DNA of 64,000 bases. Origin: Novosphingobium sp. EMRT-2. Lineage in GTDB: Bacteria; Pseudomonadota; Alphaproteobacteria; Sphingomonadales; Sphingomonadaceae. Numbering within the stretch: the first letter of the stretch is position 1; each line of letters starts with the position of its first letter. Position numbers and translations under genes: made by a program. Where the stretch lies: positions 3,519,501 through 3,583,500 of the forward strand of contig NZ_CP039695.1 in assembly GCF_005145025.1 (NCBI RefSeq), in the 5' to 3' direction. Positions 19,227 to 29,396 of this stretch are shown here, one piece after another. Under the pieces are notes generated by a model that saw only the letters and a list, made by a program, of their open reading frames with translations, was not told the DNA's origin and did no database searches.

Positions 19227-21211
19227 ACGCGCATGCCTCTCGCATGGTTTTCTCGCTCAACAGCTTCGCGGCGGCGGTGCTGGCGTTGTTCATCGCGCTG
19301 GGGCTGGGGCTGGTGAACCCCTACTGGGCGGCGATGACGGTCTATATCGTCAGCCAGCCACAGGCTGGATCGGTCCGTTCCAAGGCGCTCTATCGCGTGA
19401 TCGGGACGGTGGTGGGCGCGGCCGTTGCGGTCGGCGCGGTGCCGCTGCTGGTGGACGCGCCGGAACTGCTCAGCCTGGCGCTGGCAGCGTGGGTCGGCCT
19501 GTGCCTGGCCATCTCGCTGCTCGACCGCACGCCCCGCGCCTATGTGTTCATGCTGAGCGGCTATACCGCCGCGCTGATCGGTTTCCCTTCGGTCAGCGCG
19601 CCAGGCACGGTGTTCACCACCGCCGTGGCCCGCGTCGAGGAGATCTGCCTTGGCATCGCCTGCGCCACGCTGATCCACAGCGTGGTCTTGCCGCGCGGCA
19701 TCGCCGGCACGCTCGAGGCGCGGATCGACGGGTTCCTGCACGATGCGCAGGCCTGGGTGCTGGATGCGCTGGCCGGCGTTCACGATCCGCACAACCGCGA
19801 TGTTCACAAACTGGCCGGCGACATCACCGAATTGCACATCCTGGCGACGCATCTGCCGTTCGATACCTCGCACTACCACGATCGCAGCCGCGAGGTGGGC
19901 AAGCTGGCGGAGCGCATGGCGATGCTGCTGCCGCTGGCGCAATCGGTGGGCGATCGGCTCGACGCGCTGCGGCAGGCGGGGGATACGCTATCGCCCGCCA
20001 GCCACCGGCTTATTGCCGATGTCCGGGCATGGGTGGTCGCGGCGGACACCGCCTCGCTCGATCTCGCTGCAGCGCTGTCCCGGCGCGCGCGCGGGCTGGA
20101 GCCGGTGCTGGGTGAAACGCCGTCCGACGGCGAATTGCTGCGCGCCAGTTTTCACGCGCGGCTCGCGGAAATGATCGAGGCCTGGCGCGATTGTGCGGTG
20201 CTGGCGCGGCATTTGCGCGATGGCGGAACGGTGCCGGCGCCCTTGCGCGCGATGCTCGCCAATGAGCGCGCGCGCCGGCTGCACCGCGATTATGGCATGG
20301 CGGCGTGGTCCGGCCTCACCGCGAGTTTGGCGATCCTGCTGCTCTGCGGGTTCTGGATCGCGACAAGCTGGCCCGATGGCGGCACGGCCGTAATGATGGC
20401 CTCGATCTTCGCAAGCTTCTTTGCCGGGATGGATGATCCCTCGCGCGAGATCAACAAGGTGGCGATCTGGTGGAGCTATGCCACCGTCGTCACCGGCATC
20501 TACCTGTTCGGCATCGTGCCGCAGGTTCACGATTTCTCCACGCTGATGCTCGTGCTGGCGCCCACGTTCCTGGTCATCGGCTATTTTATGGCCATTCCCC
20601 GATGGACCATGCGGATGGTGCCGCTGGCGATGGGGATCAACGGCACGCTGGGCATTCAGGAGGGCTTTTCCCCCAGCTTCGCCGGCTTCATGAACAGTTC
20701 GCTCGCTTCGATCGCGGGCGTGCTGACGGCGTCGCTGGTGACGCGGCTGGTGCGATCGGTGGGGGCGGATTTCTCGGCGCGGCGGATCGTTCGTTTGGCC
20801 GAACGCGATCTTGCCAGCCAGACGCGCACCGAACCGCCGCTGGCGGTGCCGGCCTGGACCGGGTTGATGGTGGACCGTGTGGGCCTGCTGGGCGCGCGCG
20901 TGGCGGTGCGGGGCGATCAGGACGATCTGGTGGCGCAGACGCTGCGGACGATGCGTGTCGGTCTCAACCTGTTGACGCTGCGCCGCGTGGGGCCGCCGCG
21001 CGCCGATGCGCCGGCCGTGGGGCGCTTGCTCGATGCGCTCCGCCGCTACTGGCGCGGCCGCGGCGAGGGCGATCTGCACGCCCGGATTGCCGAGGCTATC
21101 CGCGAAGTGGCCGCCACGCCACCCACGCCTGCCCGGCGCGAGGCGCTGCTGGCGCTAACCGGGCTGGACCGCACGCTTGTTCCCGCAGACGTCAGGACCG
21201 AAGCCGCATGA
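19223..21211 (+). CDS. FUSC-family (AaeB / fusaric acid resistance) inner-membrane efflux protein
   Basis: 662 residues with two hydrophobic blocks of several helices, at residues ~10-160 and ~360-500, separated by a long cytoplasmic region. This is the two-repeat layout of FUSC proteins such as AaeB. The NPYWAAMTVYIVSQP sequence near residue 32 is the family signature. The family exports aromatic acids such as p-hydroxybenzoate or fusaric acid. A TTG start at 19223 overlaps the MarR stop by 4 nt (TTGA) with GAGGGAG upstream; an internal ATG at 19244 is the alternative. Followed by DUF1656, adaptor and outer-membrane genes in overlapping order. Confidence 0.92.
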   Translation: MNAHASRMVFSLNSFAAAVLALFIALGLGLVNPYWAAMTVYIVSQPQAGSVRSKALYRVIGTVVGAAVAVGAVPLLVDAPELLSLALAAWVGLCLAISLLDRTPRAYVFMLSGYTAALIGFPSVSAPGTVFTTAVARVEEICLGIACATLIHSVVLPRGIAGTLEARIDGFLHDAQAWVLDALAGVHDPHNRDVHKLAGDITELHILATHLPFDTSHYHDRSREVGKLAERMAMLLPLAQSVGDRLDALRQAGDTLSPASHRLIADVRAWVVAADTASLDLAAALSRRARGLEPVLGETPSDGELLRASFHARLAEMIEAWRDCAVLARHLRDGGTVPAPLRAMLANERARRLHRDYGMAAWSGLTASLAILLLCGFWIATSWPDGGTAVMMASIFASFFAGMDDPSREINKVAIWWSYATVVTGIYLFGIVPQVHDFSTLMLVLAPTFLVIGYFMAIPRWTMRMVPLAMGINGTLGIQEGFSPSFAGFMNSSLASIAGVLTASLVTRLVRSVGADFSARRIVRLAERDLASQTRTEPPLAVPAWTGLMVDRVGLLGARVAVRGDQDDLVAQTLRTMRVGLNLLTLRRVGPPRADAPAVGRLLDALRRYWRGRGEGDLHARIAEAIREVAATPPTPARREALLALTGLDRTLVPADVRTEAA

Positions 21212-21417
21212 CGCCCGAACTGCATCTCTACGGCGTGTTCTTCCCGCACCTGTTCGCGACGGCGGCGGTGGCGCTGGTGCCGTTCCTGCTCATCCAGATC
21301 GCGATGCGGCGTTGGCGACTCTACCGCTTCGTCTGGCACCGTTCGCTGTTCGAGATCGCGCTGTTCGTGGCGCTGACCGGCGCCGTCTCCAGTCTTCCGC
21401 TAACCTTCATTCACTGA
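21208..21417 (+). CDS. DUF1656 small membrane protein (AaeX-like)
   Basis: 69 residues with two hydrophobic segments (about 13-30 and 48-66) and the conserved N-terminal ELHLYGVFFP sequence typical of DUF1656. These proteins are regularly encoded between the FUSC permease and its adaptor, as aaeX is with aaeAB. The ATG overlaps the FUSC stop (ATGA). Its molecular role is not established. Confidence 0.9.
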   Translation: MTPELHLYGVFFPHLFATAAVALVPFLLIQIAMRRWRLYRFVWHRSLFEIALFVALTGAVSSLPLTFIH

Positions 21418-21445
21418 AACTCCTTCCCCATCAGGCGAACCCGAA

Positions 21446-22375
21446 ATGTCTCCCCGATCCCTTGCTCCTGCCTCGTTCCGGTCGATCCTGATCGGCATCC
21501 TGCGCGTTGCCATCACGCTGGCGGTGGTCGCTCTGGCGTTCGTGGCGGGACGGGCGATGTGGCAGCGCTACGAGGTCGATCCCTGGACGCGCGACGGCCG
21601 CGTGCGCGCCGATGTGGTCAAGGTCTCGTCCGACGTGCCGGGGCTGGTCACACGCGTGCTCGTCCGGGAGAACGACCGGGTGACGAAGGGGCAGGTGCTG
21701 TTCGAGGTGGACACGCCCCGCTACCGGCTGGCGCTGGCCCAGGCGCAGGCCGCCGTGGCAAGCGCGCAGGCGACTGCCGCCGACGCGCATTCCCAGTTGC
21801 GCCGCGCACGGATGCTGGGCGATCTCGTCTCCGCGGAGGAGCGCGAGGCGCTGGAAGCCAAGGCGGAGACAGCGAGCGCCAGCCTTGAGGCGGCGCGGGT
21901 CGCGGTCAACGTGGCGCGCCTCAACCTGGAGCGCACGCTCGTCCGTGCGACGGTGAACGGTTACGTCGCCAACCTGCTGCTCAAGCCAGGCGACTATCTG
22001 GCAGCCGGCGCGCAGGGGCTGGCCGTGGTCGATGCCGATACGATGTGGATCGACGGCTATTTCGAGGAAACCAAGCTGCCGCGCATCCACGTCGGCGATC
22101 GCGCAAGGGTGTTGCTGATGGGCGAAACCAGCCCGATCGAAGGGCGGGTGGAAAGCATCGCGCCGGGTATCGACGATCGCGAGCGGACCAATGCCAGCAA
22201 CCAGCTGGCCAGCGTGAATCCCACGTTCAACTGGGTGCGGCTGGCGCAGCGCGTGCCGGTGCGGATCGCGCTGGTCAGGGTGCCGCAGGATATCCGCCTG
22301 ATCGCCGGCAGGACCGCGACGGTCGACGTGATCGATGGCGCCGGGCGCACGGTCCATGCGGGAGACCGTTCGTGA
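21446..22375 (+). CDS. HlyD/AaeA-type periplasmic adaptor protein
   Basis: 309 residues. One N-terminal membrane anchor (residues ~13-36), then a biotinyl-lipoyl-like half (WTRDGRVRADVVKVSSDVPGLV), an Ala-rich coiled-coil hairpin (~85-155), the second lipoyl half (RATVNGYVANLLLKPGDYL) and a beta-barrel domain. It links the FUSC permease to the outer-membrane channel. Its stop overlaps the next start (GTGA). Confidence 0.92.
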   Translation: MSPRSLAPASFRSILIGILRVAITLAVVALAFVAGRAMWQRYEVDPWTRDGRVRADVVKVSSDVPGLVTRVLVRENDRVTKGQVLFEVDTPRYRLALAQAQAAVASAQATAADAHSQLRRARMLGDLVSAEEREALEAKAETASASLEAARVAVNVARLNLERTLVRATVNGYVANLLLKPGDYLAAGAQGLAVVDADTMWIDGYFEETKLPRIHVGDRARVLLMGETSPIEGRVESIAPGIDDRERTNASNQLASVNPTFNWVRLAQRVPVRIALVRVPQDIRLIAGRTATVDVIDGAGRTVHAGDRS

Positions 22376-23802
22376 ACAGGATCGGTCGCCTGACTCGCCT
22401 GGCGGTGCTGCTCGCGCCCACCCTGGTGCTGTCCGCCTGTGTGCATGTGCCGATGGAGCGCGACCGGACCCAAACCGCGCTTTCCGAAGCGCCAGCCGCC
22501 AATGCGCCATTCGTGAGCATGGACAAGGGGCCGTTCCGGGATGATCCTGTGCCGGGCCGCTGGTGGAAGCTCTATGACGATTCTCAACTGGACGGGCTGA
22601 TCGAGGAAGCGTTCAAGGCGAACACCGATTTGCGCGTGGCGGCGGCGAACATCGACCGTGCCAGTGCCATGATCCGGCAGGCCCATGCACAGGGCACGGT
22701 TCTGGCGAACCTCAACGCCGGGGCGACGGTCAACCGCGATCCGGTCGCCTTCGAAAGTTTTCAGGGCTATCCGCTGGTGAGCGGCGGGGCATCGCTCACG
22801 TATGATTTCGATGTCGGCGGGCGCATCCGCAGCCTGACGGCAGCGGCCGGGCATGACCGCGATGCGGCGCAGGCCGCCTACGACCTGACGCGCGTCAACG
22901 TCGCCGCGGGCGTGGCCGGGGCCTATGCCGATGCCTGTGCTGCGGGAATGCTGCGCGCGCGGGCGCAGCACAGCCTTGGCCTGTTGCGGCGCAACCTGGA
23001 CTTCACCAACCGGCTGATCGCGGCCGGACGCGGAACGCCGCTCGATCGCGACAACGCCGAAGTGCTGGTGGTGCAGCTGGAGGCGCAGATGCCGGGATTC
23101 GATACCGCGCAGGAAAACGCGCTGTTCCGGCTGGCGACGCTGCTGGGGCGGCCGCCGGCCGAATTCCCCAAGGAGGTCCAGACCTGTGTGCAGCCGCCGC
23201 GCGTGACCAGCGTGCTGCCGGTGGGCGATGGCGCGGCCCTGCTGCGGCGCCGGCCCGATGTGCGCGCGGCGGAGCGCACGGTCGCGGGTTCGCTCGACCG
23301 GATCGGCGTGGCGCGATCGGAGCTCTATCCCACCGTGCGCTTCGGCGCTTCCGTGGAGGACGTCAGCCCGTTCAAGTTTCCAGGAACACCACGCGGCTTC
23401 TCGTTCGGCCTGGGGCCGCTGCTGTCGTGGACGTTTCCCAACCGCAAGATTGCCCATGCGGAAATCGCGGCGGCCGAAGCCGAACGGGATGCGGCGCTGG
23501 CGCGCTTCGATGGCGTGATGCTGGGTGCGCTGCGCGAGACGGAAAGCGCGCTGACGACCTATGCCCACGAACTCCAGCGCAACGCCTCGTTGCGCGAGGC
23601 GCGCGACAAGGCGGCGGCGGCGCTGGCCAAGGTCCAGCGGATGCGTGCCGCCGGGCGCGAGAACGCGCTGACCGGGCTGGACGCCGCGCGCACGCTTTCG
23701 GCGGCGGAAATGACGCTGGCGACATCGGACGCCGCGCTCGCCAGCGATCAGGTGGCGGTGTTCCTCGCGCTGGGCGGCGGCTGGCAGGCCGACGGAGCCT
23801 GA
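22372..23802 (+). CDS. NodT-family outer-membrane efflux lipoprotein (TolC-like)
   Basis: 476 residues from a GTG start overlapping the adaptor stop. A lipoprotein signal ends in LSAC with Cys near residue 24. Two outer-membrane efflux protein repeats follow; the typical PGRWWKLYDDSQLDGLIEEAF begins the mature domain, and LLRRRPDVRAAERTV marks the second repeat. It would complete a tripartite pump with the two preceding genes. The stop codon abuts the convergent TetR gene. Confidence 0.93.
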   Translation: MNRIGRLTRLAVLLAPTLVLSACVHVPMERDRTQTALSEAPAANAPFVSMDKGPFRDDPVPGRWWKLYDDSQLDGLIEEAFKANTDLRVAAANIDRASAMIRQAHAQGTVLANLNAGATVNRDPVAFESFQGYPLVSGGASLTYDFDVGGRIRSLTAAAGHDRDAAQAAYDLTRVNVAAGVAGAYADACAAGMLRARAQHSLGLLRRNLDFTNRLIAAGRGTPLDRDNAEVLVVQLEAQMPGFDTAQENALFRLATLLGRPPAEFPKEVQTCVQPPRVTSVLPVGDGAALLRRRPDVRAAERTVAGSLDRIGVARSELYPTVRFGASVEDVSPFKFPGTPRGFSFGLGPLLSWTFPNRKIAHAEIAAAEAERDAALARFDGVMLGALRETESALTTYAHELQRNASLREARDKAAAALAKVQRMRAAGRENALTGLDAARTLSAAEMTLATSDAALASDQVAVFLALGGGWQADGA

Positions 23803-24462
23803 TCAGGCGTGCGTGATCGCGTGGAGGTGTTTCCGCACGCGGTCCGGATCGGCGATGCGCGCCAATGCGCTGGCCGGCGCACCAAGGCCGCGCAGGCCGA
23901 GCGCCAGCATGTCGGCAACGAAGCCGGCCGCCTGATCGACCGAAGGCTGTTGCAGCACGCTGCTGGCCATGACCGTCTGGCAGCAGCCGAGCCAGTAGAG
24001 CACGCCGGCGCGGCCGCCTTCGGGGGACACCAGCCCGGCCACCCGCGCCGCGCGCATGTCTTCCAGCAGGCCCCGGTTGAGCGGGTGATCCTCGGCGATG
24101 GTGCCGGAGGAGGACCGGGTCAGCACGGCCGCGCGCTTGGGCTGGGCCAGGGCGAAGGCGGCGGCGGCGATCATGCCTCCGGCCAGCCGTTCCAGCGGAT
24201 CGGCGGTGTCGCGATTGGTGCGCCCCACCAGGGCTTCCACATCGACGCGGATCGCGCGCGAGATCGCTCCGGCGAAATCGTGCTTGTCCTCGAAATGGTT
24301 GAAGAACGATCCCTTGGCGACGCCGGCTGCGGCGACCACTTCGTCGATGGCGATCGCGTCCACCGGGCGTTCGGCCAGCAGTTCCAGCCCGGCGGCGAGC
24401 AGGGCGGCGCGGGTGCGCGCGGCGCGGGGGGAAAGCGTGGGTTCGGTCATGGTGAGGTTCAT
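23803..24462 (-). CDS. TetR/AcrR-family transcriptional regulator
   Basis: 219 residues. The N-terminal DNA-binding domain shows the TetR pattern: RTRAALLAAGLELLAE, then VDAIAIDEVVAAAGVAKGSFFNHFEDK (residues ~28-60). The C-terminal ligand domain is divergent. It is divergent from the aromatic catabolic operon at 24569, with two related inverted repeats in between, so it most likely represses that operon and itself. The ATG at 24462 was chosen; starts at 24486 or 24450 are possible, but the first would place the ribosome site inside an operator. Confidence 0.92.
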   Translation of the reverse strand: MNLTMTEPTLSPRAARTRAALLAAGLELLAERPVDAIAIDEVVAAAGVAKGSFFNHFEDKHDFAGAISRAIRVDVEALVGRTNRDTADPLERLAGGMIAAAAFALAQPKRAAVLTRSSSGTIAEDHPLNRGLLEDMRAARVAGLVSPEGGRAGVLYWLGCCQTVMASSVLQQPSVDQAAGFVADMLALGLRGLGAPASALARIADPDRVRKHLHAITHA

Positions 24463-24471
24463 AAGCACTCT

Positions 24472-24485
24472 TGACCGTTTGGTCA
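24472..24485. promoter_or_regulatory. TetR operator, copy 1
   Basis: Perfect inverted repeat TGACC-GTTT-GGTCA. With the flanking T it reads TTGACC, which also serves as a candidate -35 for the rightward operon (TATTTG follows after 16 bp). A second related copy starts 24 bp to the right. Confidence 0.6.
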
Positions 24486-24495
24486 TCTATGATAT

Positions 24496-24511
24496 TTGAC
24501 TAAAAAGTCAA
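24496..24511. promoter_or_regulatory. TetR operator, copy 2
   Basis: Perfect inverted repeat TTGACT-AAAA-AGTCAA, related to copy 1 by the consensus TTGAC(C/T)-N4-(G/A)GTCAA. On the minus strand its TTGACT, followed after 16 bp by TAGATG, could be the promoter of the TetR gene. Both divergent promoters would then be blocked by one regulator. Confidence 0.6.
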
Positions 24512-24568
24512 GTTTGAGTCGCGGCACCGAGACCGCAGCCGAACAGAGGATGTCGGGAGACGATGGCG

Positions 24569-25588
24569 ATGAGCATCATCCGCATCGAGGATATTGCCCA
24601 TGTGCGCTTTGCCGCGCCCGATCTGGGAGCGATGCGTGCCTTTCTGGAGGATTTCGGGCTGACCTGCTTCGAGCAGGACGGCCGGCTCTACGCCCGGGGC
24701 GGGGATGGTCGGCCGTTCCTCCATGTGACCGAACCGGGCGACCCGGGCTTTCGCGGCGTGGGCTTCCGGGCGGAGCGGATCGAGGATCTGGAAGCGCTGG
24801 CGCGTGCCGAAGGCGTGGCGGTAGAACCGCTCGACGAACCCGGCGGCGGCTCGGTGGTCCGCCTGCGCGATCCCGATGGTTTCATGGTGGAAGTTGTGGC
24901 GGGCCAGTCGAAGAAATCGGAAAGCCCCGCCATGGCCGATCCCGTGCGTAACACCGCCAGCGCAAAGCCGCGCTTCCGCCAACTCGTGCGGCTTGAAGGC
25001 GGGCCGGCGCACGTCCGGCGCATCGGCCATTGCGTGCTCAACGTCTCCGATTTCCGCACCTCGGAGGCTTGGTACAAGCAGCGCTTCGGCTTCCTGACCT
25101 CGGACGAGGTGGAAGCCGCGCCGAACCTGCCGCTGGGCGCGTTCATGCGCTGCGATCGGGGTGACAAGCCGGCCGATCACCACACGCTGTTCCTGGCGCA
25201 ACTGCCACAGAAGCTGGGCTTCCTGCACGCCGCGTTCGAGGTTTCCAACTTCGACGACCTGATGCTGGGGCATCAGCACCTGAAGGCGCGCAAGCGCACG
25301 GCGGCATGGGGCGTGGGCCGGCATATCATGGGCAGCCAGATCTTCGACTACTGGAAAGACCCCTGGGGCCACGAACTAGAACACTGGACCGATGGCGACT
25401 TGCTGACGGCGGCCGATCCGCCGCAAAAGATGCCGGTCGCGAGCCTGCTGGCGGTGCAATGGGGCAGCCCGCATCCGATGCTGGCGGGGCGGATGGCCCC
25501 GAAGCCCGGAGTCCTCGCCTTCGCCATGGCCCTGCAATTGCGCATCCGGCGGCTGTTCCGCCGCAACCCGAAAGGACAAGCCGCATGA
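24569..25588 (+). CDS. type I extradiol ring-cleavage dioxygenase (VOC superfamily)
   Basis: 339 residues with two vicinal-oxygen-chelate modules; a Ser/Ala-rich linker at ~112-132 separates them. The C-terminal module keeps the iron ligands expected from BphC-type enzymes: His154 (IGHCVLNV), His220 (FLHAAFEV) and Glu271 (HELEHW), plus second-shell His252 and Tyr261. The segment from Gly250 to Glu271 matches the extradiol dioxygenase signature except that Asp260 replaces a hydrophobic residue. It would cleave a catechol-like ring next to the diol. The second of two nearby ATGs was chosen because it is 8 bp from GGGAGA. First gene of a TetR-controlled operon, overlapping the next gene by 4 nt. 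Confidence 0.85.
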   Translation: MSIIRIEDIAHVRFAAPDLGAMRAFLEDFGLTCFEQDGRLYARGGDGRPFLHVTEPGDPGFRGVGFRAERIEDLEALARAEGVAVEPLDEPGGGSVVRLRDPDGFMVEVVAGQSKKSESPAMADPVRNTASAKPRFRQLVRLEGGPAHVRRIGHCVLNVSDFRTSEAWYKQRFGFLTSDEVEAAPNLPLGAFMRCDRGDKPADHHTLFLAQLPQKLGFLHAAFEVSNFDDLMLGHQHLKARKRTAAWGVGRHIMGSQIFDYWKDPWGHELEHWTDGDLLTAADPPQKMPVASLLAVQWGSPHPMLAGRMAPKPGVLAFAMALQLRIRRLFRRNPKGQAA

Positions 25589-26427
25589 AACTTGCCAGCT
25601 ATCACGCCGCCGATGGCGCGGTCCGCACCGCGATCGTGGTGGGCGACACGCTGATCGATACCGGCATCGAAGGATCGATGATCGATCTGATCGCGAACTG
25701 GGATGCGGTGAAGGATGGGCTGGCCGCGAAGGCCGCGGCGGGCGGTGGCGTCCCGCTGGCTTCGGTGAGGCTGGCGTCGCCCGTGCAGCGGCCGGGCAAG
25801 ATATTCGCGATCGGTCTCAACTATGCCGATCACATCGCGGAATCGAACATGGGCACGCCCGAACGGCAGGTATGGTTCACCAAGGCGCAGACGTCCGTGA
25901 ACGGGCCGTTCGATCCCATCCTGATCGCGAAGGGCACGGTCACCAACGATTACGAGGTCGAACTGGTCGCAGTGATCGGCAAGCGCGGCAAGCATATCCC
26001 GGCGGACAAGGCGGCGGAGCATGTGTTCGGCTATTGCGTGGGCAACGACGTGACCGAGCGCATGTGGCAGCATGCCGGCCCGCAATGGTCGCTGGGCAAG
26101 AGCTTCGACACGCACGCGCCGATGGGGCCGTGGCTGACCACTGCCGATGACGTGGCCGATCCGCACGCGCTGGGCATCCGCTGCTTCGTCAATGGCGAGA
26201 AGCGGCAGGATTCGAACACCCGAAATCTGGTGTTCAACCTGTGGCAGCAGATCGAGCATCTTTCGCAGGCGATGACGCTGGAGCCGGGCGACGTGATCTT
26301 CACCGGCACGCCCGGCGGCGTGGGCGCGGCAATGGACCCGCGCCAGTTCCTGAAGCCCGGCGACGTGGTGCGGTGCGAGATCGATGGCCTTGGCGCGATC
26401 GAGGGCACGATGGCGGCGGAGGGCTGA
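25585..26427 (+). CDS. fumarylacetoacetate hydrolase-fold enzyme
   Basis: 280 residues of the FAH superfamily. Core landmarks are KIFAIGLNYADHIAE near residue 72, the metal-ligand region TVTNDYEVELVAVIGK, the GYCVGNDVTER loop, and FTGTPGGVGAAMDPRQFLKPGD near the C terminus. Members hydrolyse C-C bonds of acylpyruvates or decarboxylate and hydrate meta-cleavage products. After an extradiol dioxygenase it probably acts on the ring-fission product. Start ATG overlaps the preceding stop (ATGA), so translation is coupled. Confidence 0.9.
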   Translation: MKLASYHAADGAVRTAIVVGDTLIDTGIEGSMIDLIANWDAVKDGLAAKAAAGGGVPLASVRLASPVQRPGKIFAIGLNYADHIAESNMGTPERQVWFTKAQTSVNGPFDPILIAKGTVTNDYEVELVAVIGKRGKHIPADKAAEHVFGYCVGNDVTERMWQHAGPQWSLGKSFDTHAPMGPWLTTADDVADPHALGIRCFVNGEKRQDSNTRNLVFNLWQQIEHLSQAMTLEPGDVIFTGTPGGVGAAMDPRQFLKPGDVVRCEIDGLGAIEGTMAAEG

Positions 26428-26431
26428 GCCG

Positions 26432-27919
<1,488 letters not shown>

Positions 27920-27943
27920 GCCGACGCGCAAAAAAGGAGGCGG

Positions 27944-29386
27944 ATGGCTCGCACATTTCGCTTAATCGGCAGCGCCGGCCGACGTAGTGTCGGGCGCATG
28001 ACCGCGCTATCCAACCGCTCGCTTGTCGCTATTGATCGCGACAACCTGATCCACCCCGTCGTGTCGTTTCGCGGCCATGAAAAGCACGGGCCGCGCATTC
28101 TGGAATCCGGGCAGGGCATGTGGCTGACCGATATCGACGGCCGCCGCATGATCGATGCGTTCGCCGGGCTGTGGTGCGTCAACGTCGGCTACGGGCAGGA
28201 AAGCATCGTCGCGGCCGCGACCGAACAGCTCCGCAAGCTGCCCTACGCCACGGGCTTCTTCCACTATGGCTGCGAACCGGCGATCCGGCTGGCCGGCGAA
28301 CTCTGCGCGCTGGCGCCGGAAGGGCTGGACCACGTCTTTTTCACGCTGGGCGGTTCGGATGCGGTCGACAGCGCCATCCGCTATATCGTGCATTACTGGA
28401 ACGCGGTGGGGCAGCCGCAGAAGAAGCACTTCATTGCGCAGGTGAACGGCTACCACGGGTCTAGCAGCCTGGGGTCTGGGCTGACCGCGCTGCCGCACTT
28501 CCACCGCAATTTCGATCTGCCGCGCCCGTGGCAGCATCATATCGCTTCGCCGTTTCCCTATCGCCATCCCGAAGGCCACGATTCCGCCGCGCTGATCGCC
28601 GCCAGCGTCGGCGCGCTGGAGGCCAAGGTCGCGGAACTGGGCGCGGAGAATGTCGCGGCGTTCTTCTGCGAACCGATCCAGGGATCGGGCGGGGTGATTG
28701 TGCCGCCGCCGGGCTGGCTCAAGGCGATGCGCGAGGCTTGCACGCGGCTGGGCATCCTGATGGTGGTGGACGAGGTGATTACGGGCTTCGGCCGCACCGG
28801 GCCGATGTTCGCGAGCCTTGCGGAAGGTGTCTCGCCCGATCTGATGACCATGGCGAAGGGGCTGACCTCCGGCTACGTGCCGATGGGCGGGGTTATGATG
28901 GCCGACCATGTCTATCAGGGGATCGCCGATGGGGCGGCCGAAGCCCTGCCGATCGGCCATGGCTATACCTATTCGGGTCATCCGGTCAGCGCGGCGGTGG
29001 CGCTGGAATGCCTGCGTCTCTATCAGGAGGGCGGGCTGCTGGCGAACGGGGTGGACGTGGGCGGCACGCTTGCCGCGCATTTCGAACGGCTGAAGGATCA
29101 CCCGCTGGTGGGCGATGTGCGTTCGCGCGGGATGCTTGGCGCGATTGAACTGGTTTCGGACAAGCAGGCGCGCACCAACTTCGCGCCGGAGCTCGATGTC
29201 GCCGGCCGGCTGGCGCAACTGACGTGGGACAACGGCGTGATCGTCCGCTGTTTCGCCAACGGCGCGATCGGCTTCGCGCCGGCGCTGTGCTGTTCGCACG
29301 ACGAAATGGACGAGATTTTCGCGCGGATCGACCGCACGCTGGACCAGTTGCTCGCGATGCCGGATATTCGCGCGGCGATGCGTTAG
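27944..29386 (+). CDS. class III (omega-type) aminotransferase
   Basis: 480-residue PLP enzyme. The class III signature VVDEVITGFGRTG (274-286) is followed by the Schiff-base lysine Lys305 in MAKGLTSGYVPMGG. This subgroup includes beta-alanine:pyruvate, taurine and diamine transaminases; the substrate is not obvious. It follows the monooxygenase by 24 bp. The ATG at 27944 has a very strong AAGGAGG only 3 bp away; an ATG at 27998 starts closer to the conserved region, so the true start is uncertain. It is convergent with the permease gene. Confidence 0.9.
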   Translation: MARTFRLIGSAGRRSVGRMTALSNRSLVAIDRDNLIHPVVSFRGHEKHGPRILESGQGMWLTDIDGRRMIDAFAGLWCVNVGYGQESIVAAATEQLRKLPYATGFFHYGCEPAIRLAGELCALAPEGLDHVFFTLGGSDAVDSAIRYIVHYWNAVGQPQKKHFIAQVNGYHGSSSLGSGLTALPHFHRNFDLPRPWQHHIASPFPYRHPEGHDSAALIAASVGALEAKVAELGAENVAAFFCEPIQGSGGVIVPPPGWLKAMREACTRLGILMVVDEVITGFGRTGPMFASLAEGVSPDLMTMAKGLTSGYVPMGGVMMADHVYQGIADGAAEALPIGHGYTYSGHPVSAAVALECLRLYQEGGLLANGVDVGGTLAAHFERLKDHPLVGDVRSRGMLGAIELVSDKQARTNFAPELDVAGRLAQLTWDNGVIVRCFANGAIGFAPALCCSHDEMDEIFARIDRTLDQLLAMPDIRAAMR

Positions 29387-29396
29387 GCGCTCGGTT

